DNA of 64,000 bases from Roseospira marina (GTDB taxonomy: Bacteria; Pseudomonadota; Alphaproteobacteria; Rhodospirillales; Rhodospirillaceae), in assembly GCF_014197855.1 (NCBI RefSeq), contig NZ_JACIGJ010000005.1:62001-126000 (forward strand). Direction: 5' to 3'. The translations under genes were made by a program, and so were the position numbers. Below the pieces are notes generated by a model. The model did not search any database. It worked only from the letters and a program-made list of their open reading frames with translations, and was not told the DNA's origin. The first letter of the stretch is position 1; every line of letters starts with the position of its first letter. This document shows, one piece after another, positions 39,232 to 46,861 of this stretch.

Positions 39232-39844
39232 CGGCGACGTAGTGGCACACGGCCGCGACCAGCACGCACATATGCCAGATCGCGTTGTGGAACCGCAGGC
39301 GCTTGGCCAGATGGAAGGCGACACCGCCGCTGTACAGCAGGCCGCCGATCAGCAGCAGGACGAGGGATTCGACGGGCAGAGCGGCGATCATCGCGCCCAC
39401 GGCGCTCAGGCCGATCCAGCCGAGGGCGAGGTACAGCACCAGCGACAGGCGTTCGAACCGGCGCGGCCAGATCAGCTTCAGCACCAGCCCGAGCAGGGCG
39501 ACCGGCCAGATCGCCGCGAGGAGGGCGTTGCCCACCCAGCCGCTCAGGTTTACCAGGGCGAACGGGGTGTAGGTGCCGGCGATGAGCAGGTAGATCGCGG
39601 CGTGATCGAGGCGGCGCAGCCGTTCCTTCCAGTGCGGCGCCCAGGTGATGTTGTAGGCCGCCGACATGCCGAAACTGGCCAGCATGCCGAGGCCGTAGAC
39701 GGTCACTGCGCTGATGGTCTGGGCGTCGCCGGTGGGGATGGCCCGGACGAGAAGGATCACGAAGGCTAGGATGGCCAGCACGACGCCGGTCACATGAACC
39801 GCGCCGTCGAGCCAGCGTTCCGCAGGAGTGTACGAGGGGTGCAT
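39206..39844 (-). CDS. Hemolysin III-family (PAQR-like) membrane protein
   Basis: A 212-residue protein with seven hydrophobic helices. Family motifs are SAAYNITWA, RLDHAAIYLLIAGTYTPFAL with its conserved His and Asp, and FHNAIWHMCVLVAAVCHYVAV near the C-terminus with two further His. The His/Asp set is thought to bind metal. It may act in membrane lipid or stress adaptation; haemolysis is a historical name. GGAG lies five bases before the ATG at 39844, while the frame continues upstream without a credible start. The 3' end overlaps malK-like coding DNA. Confidence 0.88.
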   Translation of the reverse strand: MHPSYTPAERWLDGAVHVTGVVLAILAFVILLVRAIPTGDAQTISAVTVYGLGMLASFGMSAAYNITWAPHWKERLRRLDHAAIYLLIAGTYTPFALVNLSGWVGNALLAAIWPVALLGLVLKLIWPRRFERLSLVLYLALGWIGLSAVGAMIAALPVESLVLLLIGGLLYSGGVAFHLAKRLRFHNAIWHMCVLVAAVCHYVAVSEAVLPG

Positions 39845-39966
39845 GGGGGCTCCATCCTGGAGGCAGGGAACACGATGGAAGACGGGAGCCGCCCGGTCCA
39901 CAGCCGTCGCGTGCCCCCTATCCATGATATAAGCCCGATCGAACCGGGCGACAGGAGGGCAAACGC

Positions 39967-40620
39967 ATGACAAAAGCCGCCGAACCGACCCAAACGGCGG
40001 GGGATCTCAACGCCCGGACCGACGCGGTGGTGGTTGAATCTAAAGACGTCGCGTTCAGGGCGTATTTTCGCGTTGATCGTTACACGTTGCGTCATGCCCA
40101 GTTCGCCGGCGGGCTCGGCTCGGCGATCACGCGCGAGCTGCTGGAGCGCGGTCACGCCGTCGCCGTGCTGCCCTACGATCCGGTGCGGGATGAGGTGGTG
40201 CTGCTGGAGCAGTTCCGCATCGGCGCTCTGGCCGCCGGGATGGGGCCGTGGCTGCTGGAGGTCGTGGCCGGGGTCATCGATCCGGGTGAGACGGCCGAGG
40301 CCGTGGCGGCACGCGAAACCAAGGAGGAAAGCGGCTGCCACGTGGCGGACCTGGAGTCGGTGGCGCGCTGGCTGTCCTCGCCCGGCTGCACCTCGGAAAC
40401 GGTCGAGTTGTTCGTGGGCCGCGTGGACAGCAGCCGTGTGGGGGGCGTCCATGGTCTGGCGCAGGAGGGCGAGGATATTCGGCCGGTCGCGATGGCCGCC
40501 GATGCGTTCCTCGATCTGTTGCATCAGGGCCGGCTCGACAACGCCACCGTCCTGATTGCCGCGCAGTGGCTGGCGTTGAACCGGGCGGCTCTTCGGGCGC
40601 GCTGGCTCGGATCGTCTTGA
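39967..40620 (+). CDS. NUDIX hydrolase, ADP-ribose pyrophosphatase type
   Basis: A 217-residue hydrolase. The Nudix box occupies residues 102-124, with the metal-binding core RETKEESG at 116-123, so catalysis is likely. The flanking VVLLEQFRIGAL and LSSPGCTSETVELFVG motifs are typical of NudF-type enzymes that split ADP-ribose to AMP and ribose-5-phosphate. It is divergent from the hemolysin III-like gene, with a good ribosome site (AGGAGGG) before the ATG. Confidence 0.9.
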   Translation: MTKAAEPTQTAGDLNARTDAVVVESKDVAFRAYFRVDRYTLRHAQFAGGLGSAITRELLERGHAVAVLPYDPVRDEVVLLEQFRIGALAAGMGPWLLEVVAGVIDPGETAEAVAARETKEESGCHVADLESVARWLSSPGCTSETVELFVGRVDSSRVGGVHGLAQEGEDIRPVAMAADAFLDLLHQGRLDNATVLIAAQWLALNRAALRARWLGSS

Positions 40621-40726
40621 TCGCGTCGCGTTCGCGGGTTACCTGACGGGACCCGGCGGTGTGCTGTCCTGTGCGCTCCACGGCGGCTCCGCCTGCCGAC
40701 ACGTTCAAGACAAGGCTGCGATATCT

Positions 40727-41722
40727 ATGGACATCCGCGACGGTTTCCTTTCCGCCATCGGCGAGACTCCTCTGATTCGTCTGCCCTGGCCCTCGGCCCG
40801 GACCGGCTGCGCCATCTATGGCAAGGCGGAGTTCCTGAACCCCGGCGGGTCGGTGAAGGACCGCGCGGCCCTGGCGCTGATCCGCGATGGCGAGGCGCGG
40901 GGCCTGCTCAAGCCGGGCGGCACCATCGTGGAGGGCACGGCCGGCAACACGGGCATCGGCCTCACGCTGGTGGGGAACGCCCTGGGTTACAAGACCGTGA
41001 TCGTGATGCCGGAGACCCAGAGCGAGGAAAAGAAGGACGCCCTGCGCCTGTGTGGTGCCGATCTGCGGCTCGTTCCGGCCAAGCCGTTCAAGGACCCCGG
41101 CAACTACGTGCATGTCTCGCGCCGCCTCGCGGAGGAGACCGGCGGCTTCTGGGCCAACCAGTTCGACAACACCGCCAACCGCGAGGGGCATCGCCGCACC
41201 ACCGGGCCGGAGATCCTGCGGCAGACCGGCGGGCGCCTCGACGCCTTCACCTGCGCGGCCGGGACCGGCGGCACGCTGGCGGGCGTGGCTCTGGCGCTGA
41301 AGGCGGCGGATCCTGGCATCCGGACGGTTCTCGCCGATCCGCACGGCTCCGGCCTGTATGCCTGGATCACCGAGGGCGAGCCGCGCGCCGATGGCTCCTC
41401 GATCACCGAGGGCATCGGCCAGGGCCGGGTGACCGCCAATCTGGACGGGGCGCCGATCGACGACGCCGTTCGCATCGCCGACGCCGACGCGCTGGACGTG
41501 CTGTTCCACCTTGTCCGGCACGATGGTCTGGTGCTCGGCGGGTCGTCCGGCATCAATGTCGCCGCCGCCATGCGGGTGGCTGAATCCCTGGGCCCCGGTC
41601 ACACGGTGGTCACCGTTCTGTGTGATCAGGGCGCGCGCTATCAAAGCAAGATCTACAACCCAGCGTTTCTGCGCGAGAAGGGCTTGCCCGTTCCGCCCTG
41701 GATGGAAGCCGGTGCTGCTTGA
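40727..41722 (+). CDS. cysK: Cysteine synthase A-type O-acetylserine sulfhydrylase
   Basis: A 331-residue PLP enzyme that makes cysteine from O-acetylserine and sulfide. K44 in GGSVKDR is the Schiff-base lysine. The substrate loop is EGTAGNTGIGLTL. The phosphate-binding loop is CAAGTGGTLAG. ATG 40727 is chosen by family length; the frame continues upstream without a ribosome site. It is followed within about 50 bases by a sulfurtransferase, and metC lies 2 kb on, so this is a sulfur amino-acid neighbourhood. Confidence 0.93.
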   Translation: MDIRDGFLSAIGETPLIRLPWPSARTGCAIYGKAEFLNPGGSVKDRAALALIRDGEARGLLKPGGTIVEGTAGNTGIGLTLVGNALGYKTVIVMPETQSEEKKDALRLCGADLRLVPAKPFKDPGNYVHVSRRLAEETGGFWANQFDNTANREGHRRTTGPEILRQTGGRLDAFTCAAGTGGTLAGVALALKAADPGIRTVLADPHGSGLYAWITEGEPRADGSSITEGIGQGRVTANLDGAPIDDAVRIADADALDVLFHLVRHDGLVLGGSSGINVAAAMRVAESLGPGHTVVTVLCDQGARYQSKIYNPAFLREKGLPVPPWMEAGAA

Positions 41723-41775
41723 CCGAGGGAGCCCTGCGCTCCGCGAAACGCGCTCGAGACAAGGACGGATATCTC

Positions 41776-42630
41776 ATGCCGCATGCCACGACCGGTCCCC
41801 TGGTCACCACCGATTGGCTGGCCGAACACCTCACGGCCCCCGACGTGCGCATCGTCGATGCGCGCTTCTACATGCCCGGCGATTCGCACAAGGCGGCGGA
41901 GGAATACGCCCGCGCGCATATTCCCGGTGCCGTGTTCTTCGACATTGATGCCATCTGCGACCCGTCCAGCACGCTGCCGCACATGCTGCCGAGCCCGGAG
42001 CTGTTTTCCTCTCGGGTGCGGGATCTGGGCCTGGGGGACGGGCACCGTATCGTGGTGTACGACCACGTCGGTGGCGCCTGCGCGGCGGCGCGGGTGTGGT
42101 GGATGTTCCGGGCCTTCGGCCATAGGGAGGTCTGCGTTCTCGACGGCGGCCTGCCCAAATGGCAGCACGAGGGGCGCCCGGTGGATGACCGCGAGGTGTT
42201 CGCCACCCGCCGGCATTTCACGGCGCGCATGAACGCCGGGCTGCTCGCCCGCGCGGACGATGTGCTGCGTCATCTGGAGGCGGGCAGCGCGCAGGTGCTG
42301 GACGTCCGGGGTCCGGAGCGCTTTCGCGGAGAGGTGGTGGAGCCTCGCCCGAGTTCCCGGGCCGGGCACATGCCCGGGGCGATCAACGCGCCGTTCGGGC
42401 CGTTGCAGACCGGTCCGTTCAACCAGATGGCGGCGCCCGACGTCATTCAGGCACAGTTCAAAGAGGCCGGCGTGGACTTGTCCAAGCCGATCGTGACGTC
42501 GTGCGGATCGGGAGTGACGGCCTGTTACAGCGCGCTGGCGCTGGCCTGCATCGGGCGCGACGACGTCGCCGTCTACGATGGATCCTGGGCCGAATGGGGC
42601 GATCGCGTCGACTTGCCGGTCACACGCTGA
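41776..42630 (+). CDS. sseA: 3-Mercaptopyruvate sulfurtransferase-like rhodanese
   Basis: A 284-residue two-domain rhodanese. The inactive N-terminal domain (ARFYMPGDSHKAAEEYARAH, GLPKWQHEGRPVDD) is followed by the active one. The catalytic C243 lies in CGSGVTAC, a loop that favours 3-mercaptopyruvate over thiosulfate. It moves sulfur from mercaptopyruvate to thiols. A weak AAGGA precedes the ATG at 41776. The closest neighbour is cysK, so shared use of cysteine-derived sulfur is likely. Confidence 0.9.
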   Translation: MPHATTGPLVTTDWLAEHLTAPDVRIVDARFYMPGDSHKAAEEYARAHIPGAVFFDIDAICDPSSTLPHMLPSPELFSSRVRDLGLGDGHRIVVYDHVGGACAAARVWWMFRAFGHREVCVLDGGLPKWQHEGRPVDDREVFATRRHFTARMNAGLLARADDVLRHLEAGSAQVLDVRGPERFRGEVVEPRPSSRAGHMPGAINAPFGPLQTGPFNQMAAPDVIQAQFKEAGVDLSKPIVTSCGSGVTACYSALALACIGRDDVAVYDGSWAEWGDRVDLPVTR

Positions 42631-42669
42631 CCGCGCAAAGCGTCGGCGAGAGCCCTATGTGCGAGAATC

Positions 42670-42729
42670 GCCGGGGCGCTGACAGCGAACGCCCCGGCCA
42701 TCACGGAGACGGGCACGGGGCGTTCGCTG
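42670..42729. terminator. Two mutually exclusive hairpins between convergent genes
   Basis: Hairpin A: arms 42670-42678 and 42690-42698 (GCCGGGGCG/CGCCCCGGC). Hairpin B: arms 42683-42696 and 42716-42729 (CAGCGAACGCCCCG and its exact complement). Both use the 42690-42696 segment, so only one can form at a time. They lie between the stops of the sulfurtransferase gene and a minus-strand small gene. Terminators are the simplest reading; no T-run follows. Confidence 0.6.
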
Positions 42730-42846
42730 GGGTCGGAGAGTGTTGGATCGGAACCGGGGCGGAGGATCTGGGGGACGGTGCGGGGCATCCTGACCCCGGG
42801 GTTGACGTGGGACGGCGCCCGATCCGAAGACCGGGAGCGACCGCGC

Positions 42847-43131
42847 TCACCCGGCAGCGAGGTGACCTTCGTCCTCCAGCTCCATTTTTAGACCGAATCG
42901 GCCGGTGCGGACGCGCGACTCGTCCGGCAGGCGCCACACGGTCGGCGCGCTCCCGCCCGTGACGGTGCTGGTCGGCGTTTCGGCAATGCCCCCAAAGCCG
43001 AGCGCGATCTCGTCGGCCATGACGGCGACGGTCTCGGGCTCCACGGAATTGCGCCACCGCGCCCCGTAGCGGCTTTCCATGGTCAGGGTGAACAGGTTGA
43101 ACGCGTGGTAGGACGTGGGCGTATGGCTCAT
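42847..43131 (-). CDS. Small hypothetical protein, 94 residues
   Basis: Unrecognised. It begins MSHTPTSYHAFNLFTLTMESRYG, continues with VMADEIALGFGGIAE, and ends in an acidic tail (MELEDEGHLAAG). There is no signal peptide or membrane helix. GGAG lies eight bases before the ATG at 43131, a convincing ribosome site, and codon use is normal, so it is probably real. It stands alone, convergent with the sulfurtransferase gene and divergent from metC across a 500-bp AT-richer region. Confidence 0.6.
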   Translation of the reverse strand: MSHTPTSYHAFNLFTLTMESRYGARWRNSVEPETVAVMADEIALGFGGIAETPTSTVTGGSAPTVWRLPDESRVRTGRFGLKMELEDEGHLAAG

Positions 43132-43631
43132 GTGATTGACTCCACCCTTGGACAATTGGCCAAGGACGTTGATCCTCGTAGGGCTGTCGGGTTGAGGCGC
43201 GTCATAGCATATGACATCGACCGTCCGCGACCCCCGTCTTTTTCGCAGTGCAACATATCGCAGGGGGCAGGAACTGTCCAGGGTCTTCTGGCTGGCCGAA
43301 AGTCTTAGTACTCGGGTATGACCTAATAAAATCAGGGCTTGATTAGACTTGCGGGCAAAAGTGGCCCTGGTTCCAAAGCGGGTTTTCTAACGAAGGTCCT
43401 GTCATCGGTTTTGTTTCGGCTTTGAGTTTTATCAAAAGGCGTATGTACCGACCAACGGACCATATCCTTTGTCAGGGGTCGTACAGAAGCGCCTTTGCCC
43501 TGCTTCGAACGGGGGCCTGTCATGCGTCTTTTGAGGGGAGCGACACACGACGGAGCGCGGGTCGCTTGCGCCCTGGCCGGCGATCCCCGAAGGTGCGCAT
43601 GTCCTAGCGAGCGATTCGGAGTTTCCGCCCC
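43132..43631. other. 500-bp leader/intergenic region upstream of metC, AT-richer than surroundings
   Basis: No gene is supported. Between about 43230 and 43450 the sequence is clearly richer in A and T than the coding DNA. It shows nested complementary segments: CAGGGC (43333-43338) with GCCCTG (43364-43369), an inner TTGC-GG-GCAA (43349-43358), and TTTGA (43421-43425) with TCAAA (43432-43436). A structured RNA leader or attenuator for metC is possible. The SAM-II signature GCTAAAA is not seen, so no known riboswitch is named. Confidence 0.4.
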
Positions 43632-44852
43632 ATGAGCAACACCAACAGCGACCAGAACACGGCCACAGCCCAGCACCATACCGAAACCCGGGCCGCTCAC
43701 GCCGGTCGCCATCCCGACGATACGCATGGCGCCGTGAACGTACCCGTGTACCACGCCTCGACCATCACATTTCCGACTGTGGCGGCCCTGAAGGAAAAAA
43801 ACGGCCGCAAGTTCGATGATGTCTATTACGGCCGGTACGGCACGCCGACCACCCGCGCCTTTGACGAAGCGGTGGCGGATCTCGAGGGCGGGCGCTGGTG
43901 TGTGTCCGTGGGGTCCGGCATGGCGGCCGTGTCCTGCACGCTCATGGCGCTTCTCAAGGCCGGCGATCACCTTCTTATGGTCGATTCCGTGTATTGGCCG
44001 ACCCGGAACTTCTGCGACACCCTTCTGAAGAACATGGGTGTGCGCACCACGTATTACGATCCCTTGATCGGCGCGGGTATTCGCGACCTGATCGAGCCGG
44101 AAACCCGCCTCGTGTTTACGGAATCCCCGGGCTCGCTGACCTTCGAGACGCAGGATGTGCGGGCGATCGCCGAAGCGGCCCATGCCGCCGGTGCCCTTGT
44201 GGCGCTCGACAACACTTGGGCGAGCCCTGTGCTGTTCCGTCCGTTCGAGAACGGTGTGGATCTGTCGATCCAGGCGGCCACGAAGTACATCGTCGGGCAT
44301 TCCGACGCCATGCTGGGCACGATCACCATGACCGACCGGGCGCTGTTCGAGCGCGTCAAGACGGTCGCCGGGCAGGTCGGGCATGCCGTTGGCGCGGACG
44401 AGGCTTATCTGGGCCTGCGCGGTCTTCGCACGCTGCCGACGCGCCTGCGCCAGCATGGGGAGTCCGGTGTGGCAGTCGCCCGCTGGCTTCAGGGGCGGCC
44501 GGAGGTGGAGCGGGTGTTGCATCCGGCGCTGCCGGAGGATCCGGGTCACGCCCTGTGGAAACGCGATTTCACCGGGGCGTGCGGGCTGTTCGGCGTGCGG
44601 CTCAAGAAGGGGCCGTCGCCCGAGGCGATCGCGGCCCTGCTGGACGGCATGCGTCTGTTCTCGATGGGCTTCAGTTGGGGCGGCTTTGAAAGCCTGATCC
44701 TGGACACCACGGCGTCGATCAGCCGCTCGGCGACCGCATGGACTCACGACGGTCCAGTGTTGCGGCTGCACGTTGGTCTGGAACATCCCGACGATCTGAT
44801 TGCGGATCTGGAGGCCGGGTTCGCGCGCATGGCCGCCGCCGACGGGCGCTGA
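43632..44852 (+). CDS. metC: Cystathionine beta-lyase
   Basis: A 406-residue PLP enzyme that splits cystathionine to homocysteine, pyruvate and ammonia in methionine synthesis. K218 in QAATKYIVGHSD is the PLP lysine, and D193 in ALDNTWASP lies by the cofactor nitrogen. Family motifs GRYGTPTTRAF and VGSGMAAVS (phosphate site) are intact. The MetC-type motif at LFSMGFSWGGFESL favours beta-lyase over gamma-synthase. The ATG lacks a strong ribosome site, and a 500-bp upstream region may carry control elements. A strong hairpin follows the stop. Confidence 0.92.
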   Translation: MSNTNSDQNTATAQHHTETRAAHAGRHPDDTHGAVNVPVYHASTITFPTVAALKEKNGRKFDDVYYGRYGTPTTRAFDEAVADLEGGRWCVSVGSGMAAVSCTLMALLKAGDHLLMVDSVYWPTRNFCDTLLKNMGVRTTYYDPLIGAGIRDLIEPETRLVFTESPGSLTFETQDVRAIAEAAHAAGALVALDNTWASPVLFRPFENGVDLSIQAATKYIVGHSDAMLGTITMTDRALFERVKTVAGQVGHAVGADEAYLGLRGLRTLPTRLRQHGESGVAVARWLQGRPEVERVLHPALPEDPGHALWKRDFTGACGLFGVRLKKGPSPEAIAALLDGMRLFSMGFSWGGFESLILDTTASISRSATAWTHDGPVLRLHVGLEHPDDLIADLEAGFARMAAADGR

Positions 44853-44870
44853 GCGCCGGAGGGGGCTGAA

Positions 44871-44920
44871 GAAAAACGCCCCTGAGCCGCCGAAAGGGAA
44901 CCGTTCGGCGGCTCAGGGGC
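44871..44920 (-). terminator. Rho-independent terminator, 17-bp stem
   Basis: Arms 44878-44894 and 44904-44920 are perfect complements (GCCCCTGAGCCGCCGAA) with a 9-base loop. Read on the minus strand the stem is followed by GTTTTTCTTC, a classic U-tract, so it ends the carbonic anhydrase transcript. The metC stop lies about 25 bases to the left, so the stem may also serve metC on the plus strand. Confidence 0.85.
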
Positions 44921-44954
44921 GCACTCCGCCAAACGCGCGGTGTGGCGGGCGCGG

Positions 44955-45761
44955 TCAGTGGATCTCGGACAGCAAGTCCGGGGCCGTGACCAGATGACGC
45001 ACGCCGTGGGCATGGTCCTCCTCGAACACGTTGCCGCCACACCAGGCGTTCAGGGAGACGATGTTCACCTTGGCGCAGCTCGGCCGAACATTCCACGTCA
45101 CCTCCATCGGCGAGCACGCCTCGTCGGTGTACGTCGGGCCGGTGGTGGAGCCGAGGAACTGAACGGGGGCGCCCGTGCCCGTGGGCAGGGCCTTGGCTTG
45201 AGATCGCCCCTCCACCACATGACCGCCATAGACGAAATCGGCGAAGTCCAGGGCGGTCGGGTCATTGACCACCAGGAAGACCTGCGCTTCCACCCGAAGC
45301 TGCGGATTGCGGCAGGTGTCGGAGACGCAGGAGGTCAGGCCGGGGCCGGGTGTCACGTCGCAGGTGGTGTGGACCCAGTGCACCTCGATGGTGTCGCCCG
45401 GTTTGACACCATGGCATTCGGAGCTGCCGTGCTCCGGCGCGCTCAGTTCGGCGCCGGTCAGGCTGCCGGTCTCGTTGCACTGGAAGCCGCCGTGCTCGCC
45501 GTCGCCGGCGGAGATCGAGAACCCGGGGCCCTTGTGTTCGGCGTTCACGTGGAAATGGATGTTGCACAGGGTCATCTCGCTCGCGGGCGGGGCCACCGGA
45601 AAGACGCGGGGATTGGTGCCCGCCGTGCTGGCGATGTCGCGCGGGGTTTGCGGGCCGAAGCCTTGGCACAGGCTGTCGGCGGCGGCGGGGGTGGCGACGC
45701 CGGCCAGCAGGGTGGCGGTGGCGGCGGTCCGCCGGAGGGGACCGGTCAAGACACGGGACAT
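44955..45761 (-). CDS. Delta-class-like carbonic anhydrase, secreted
   Basis: A 268-residue protein with a signal peptide at about residues 1-28 (GVATPAAADS). The core contains CNIHFHVNAEHKG (residues 66-78), with H69 and H71 likely metal ligands and the nearby E75/H76 conserved. Several further Cys and His follow, including SECHG. This fits the delta-class (CA_like) carbonic anhydrases, better known from algae and some marine bacteria. It would convert CO2 and bicarbonate in the periplasm. GGGAGGAG lies four bases before ATG 45761. The exact ligands and activity are inferred from family resemblance. Confidence 0.75.
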   Translation of the reverse strand: MSRVLTGPLRRTAATATLLAGVATPAAADSLCQGFGPQTPRDIASTAGTNPRVFPVAPPASEMTLCNIHFHVNAEHKGPGFSISAGDGEHGGFQCNETGSLTGAELSAPEHGSSECHGVKPGDTIEVHWVHTTCDVTPGPGLTSCVSDTCRNPQLRVEAQVFLVVNDPTALDFADFVYGGHVVEGRSQAKALPTGTGAPVQFLGSTTGPTYTDEACSPMEVTWNVRPSCAKVNIVSLNAWCGGNVFEEDHAHGVRHLVTAPDLLSEIH

Positions 45762-45909
45762 CGGGCTCCTCCCGGACGCGGTGTTCAGCGCGCGCCTCTT
45801 CAAGAAAAACGCTATCGTTGAAATAGGCTAGGCTCGCCACACAGAGGCGGTGGGCGACGCAGCCACTTGCCTACTAGAGAAGAAATGCAGGGTTCAGTGC
45901 AACCCCAAA

Positions 45910-45928
45910 TATCTTTATATCAAAGATT
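45910..45928. promoter_or_regulatory. AT-rich inverted repeat at the transglutaminase stop
   Basis: ATCTTT (45911-45916) and AAAGAT (45922-45927) pair around ATATC; the transglutaminase stop codon lies inside. An AT-rich patch this close to the carbonic anhydrase gene, which starts 150 bases further on, could be a terminator or part of its promoter. TTGCAC-N18-TCTAGT on the minus strand is a possible -35/-10 pair. Confidence 0.35.
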
Positions 45929-46861
45929 GTTGCCGGTCATCGTTGACCCGTCCGGGTTGATCGGCGTGACCGCGACGGAGACCTCCGGCGTGCCGGCGTC
46001 GCCGCCCAGCATGACTCCCTTGATCGGCGACACATCATCGAAATCCCGCCCCCAGGCCGTGACGATGTGTTCATGGGTCACGATCTTGTTGTTGGTGGGA
46101 TCGATGTCGATCCACCCGCCGTTCGGGGCGCCCGCCACCGGGACGAACACCGAGACCCAGGCGTGCGAGGCGTCGCCCCCCTCCAGGTGGTCGCCCGTGC
46201 CCGGCATCTGCGTGAGCACGTAGCCGCTGACATAGCGCGCGGCAAGGCCCAACGAGCGCATGGCGCCAATCATGACGTGGGCGAAGTCCTGGCAGACTCC
46301 GCGGCGGTCCTGCATCACCTGTCCCAGCGGTGTGGCGATCGTGGTGGCGGTAGGGTCGTAGGTGAAATCCGTGTGGATGCGCCGGCACAGCTCCACCGCG
46401 CCGTCCAGGATCGGCCGGCCGGGCGTGAACACCTCTGCGCCATAGGCCCGCAGCGCGTCCGACCCGGTGATCAGTGGCGAATTGAAGGTGAACTGGCAGG
46501 CGTCGGCCAGATCCGCGCCCACGGCCGAGGACAGGCGGCTGGCCACGCTTTCCCACGATGGGGTGGCCAGGGCCTCCGGCAGGGGCGGCGGCTGCACCGA
46601 CACCCGCGCCGTGGCCGTCACGCGCAGGGTGCTGTAGGGCTCCGTCAATGTGAAGTTGGTCAGAGTGTTGCCGAAGAAGTCCTTGCGCTGGCAGCGGTGC
46701 GACGGCGTTGGAGAGATCTCGATCCCGGCGCTGTGCACCTTCTGCGCGGCAAACGCGCGCGGAATCAGGCGGCCGGCATGGTGGCTGATGGTGACCGCTC
46801 CAGCGTAGCGGTACGTGGTGACGTGACGGACGTGGTAGTCCATGGGGCGTGGGGCGCTCAT
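45920..46861 (-). CDS. Transglutaminase-like cysteine protease family protein
   Basis: A 313-residue protein. The N-terminal domain (MDYHVRHVTTYRYAGAV) is Bact_transglu_N. The transglutaminase core holds the catalytic triad: Cys in RRGVCQDFAHVMIG, His in DASHAWVSVF, and Asp in GWIDIDPTNN. By family knowledge it could act as a peptidase or peptide ligase; the substrate is unknown. Its ATG overlaps the stop of the ATP-grasp/alpha-E gene by four bases (ATGA), so the two are translated together and probably work together. Confidence 0.9.
   Translation of the reverse strand: MSAPRPMDYHVRHVTTYRYAGAVTISHHAGRLIPRAFAAQKVHSAGIEISPTPSHRCQRKDFFGNTLTNFTLTEPYSTLRVTATARVSVQPPPLPEALATPSWESVASRLSSAVGADLADACQFTFNSPLITGSDALRAYGAEVFTPGRPILDGAVELCRRIHTDFTYDPTATTIATPLGQVMQDRRGVCQDFAHVMIGAMRSLGLAARYVSGYVLTQMPGTGDHLEGGDASHAWVSVFVPVAGAPNGGWIDIDPTNNKIVTHEHIVTAWGRDFDDVSPIKGVMLGGDAGTPEVSVAVTPINPDGSTMTGNNL

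Noticed and set aside
43230-43631. SAM-II riboswitch upstream of metC
   Set aside because: The conserved GCTAAAA segment and its pairing partners are not present.
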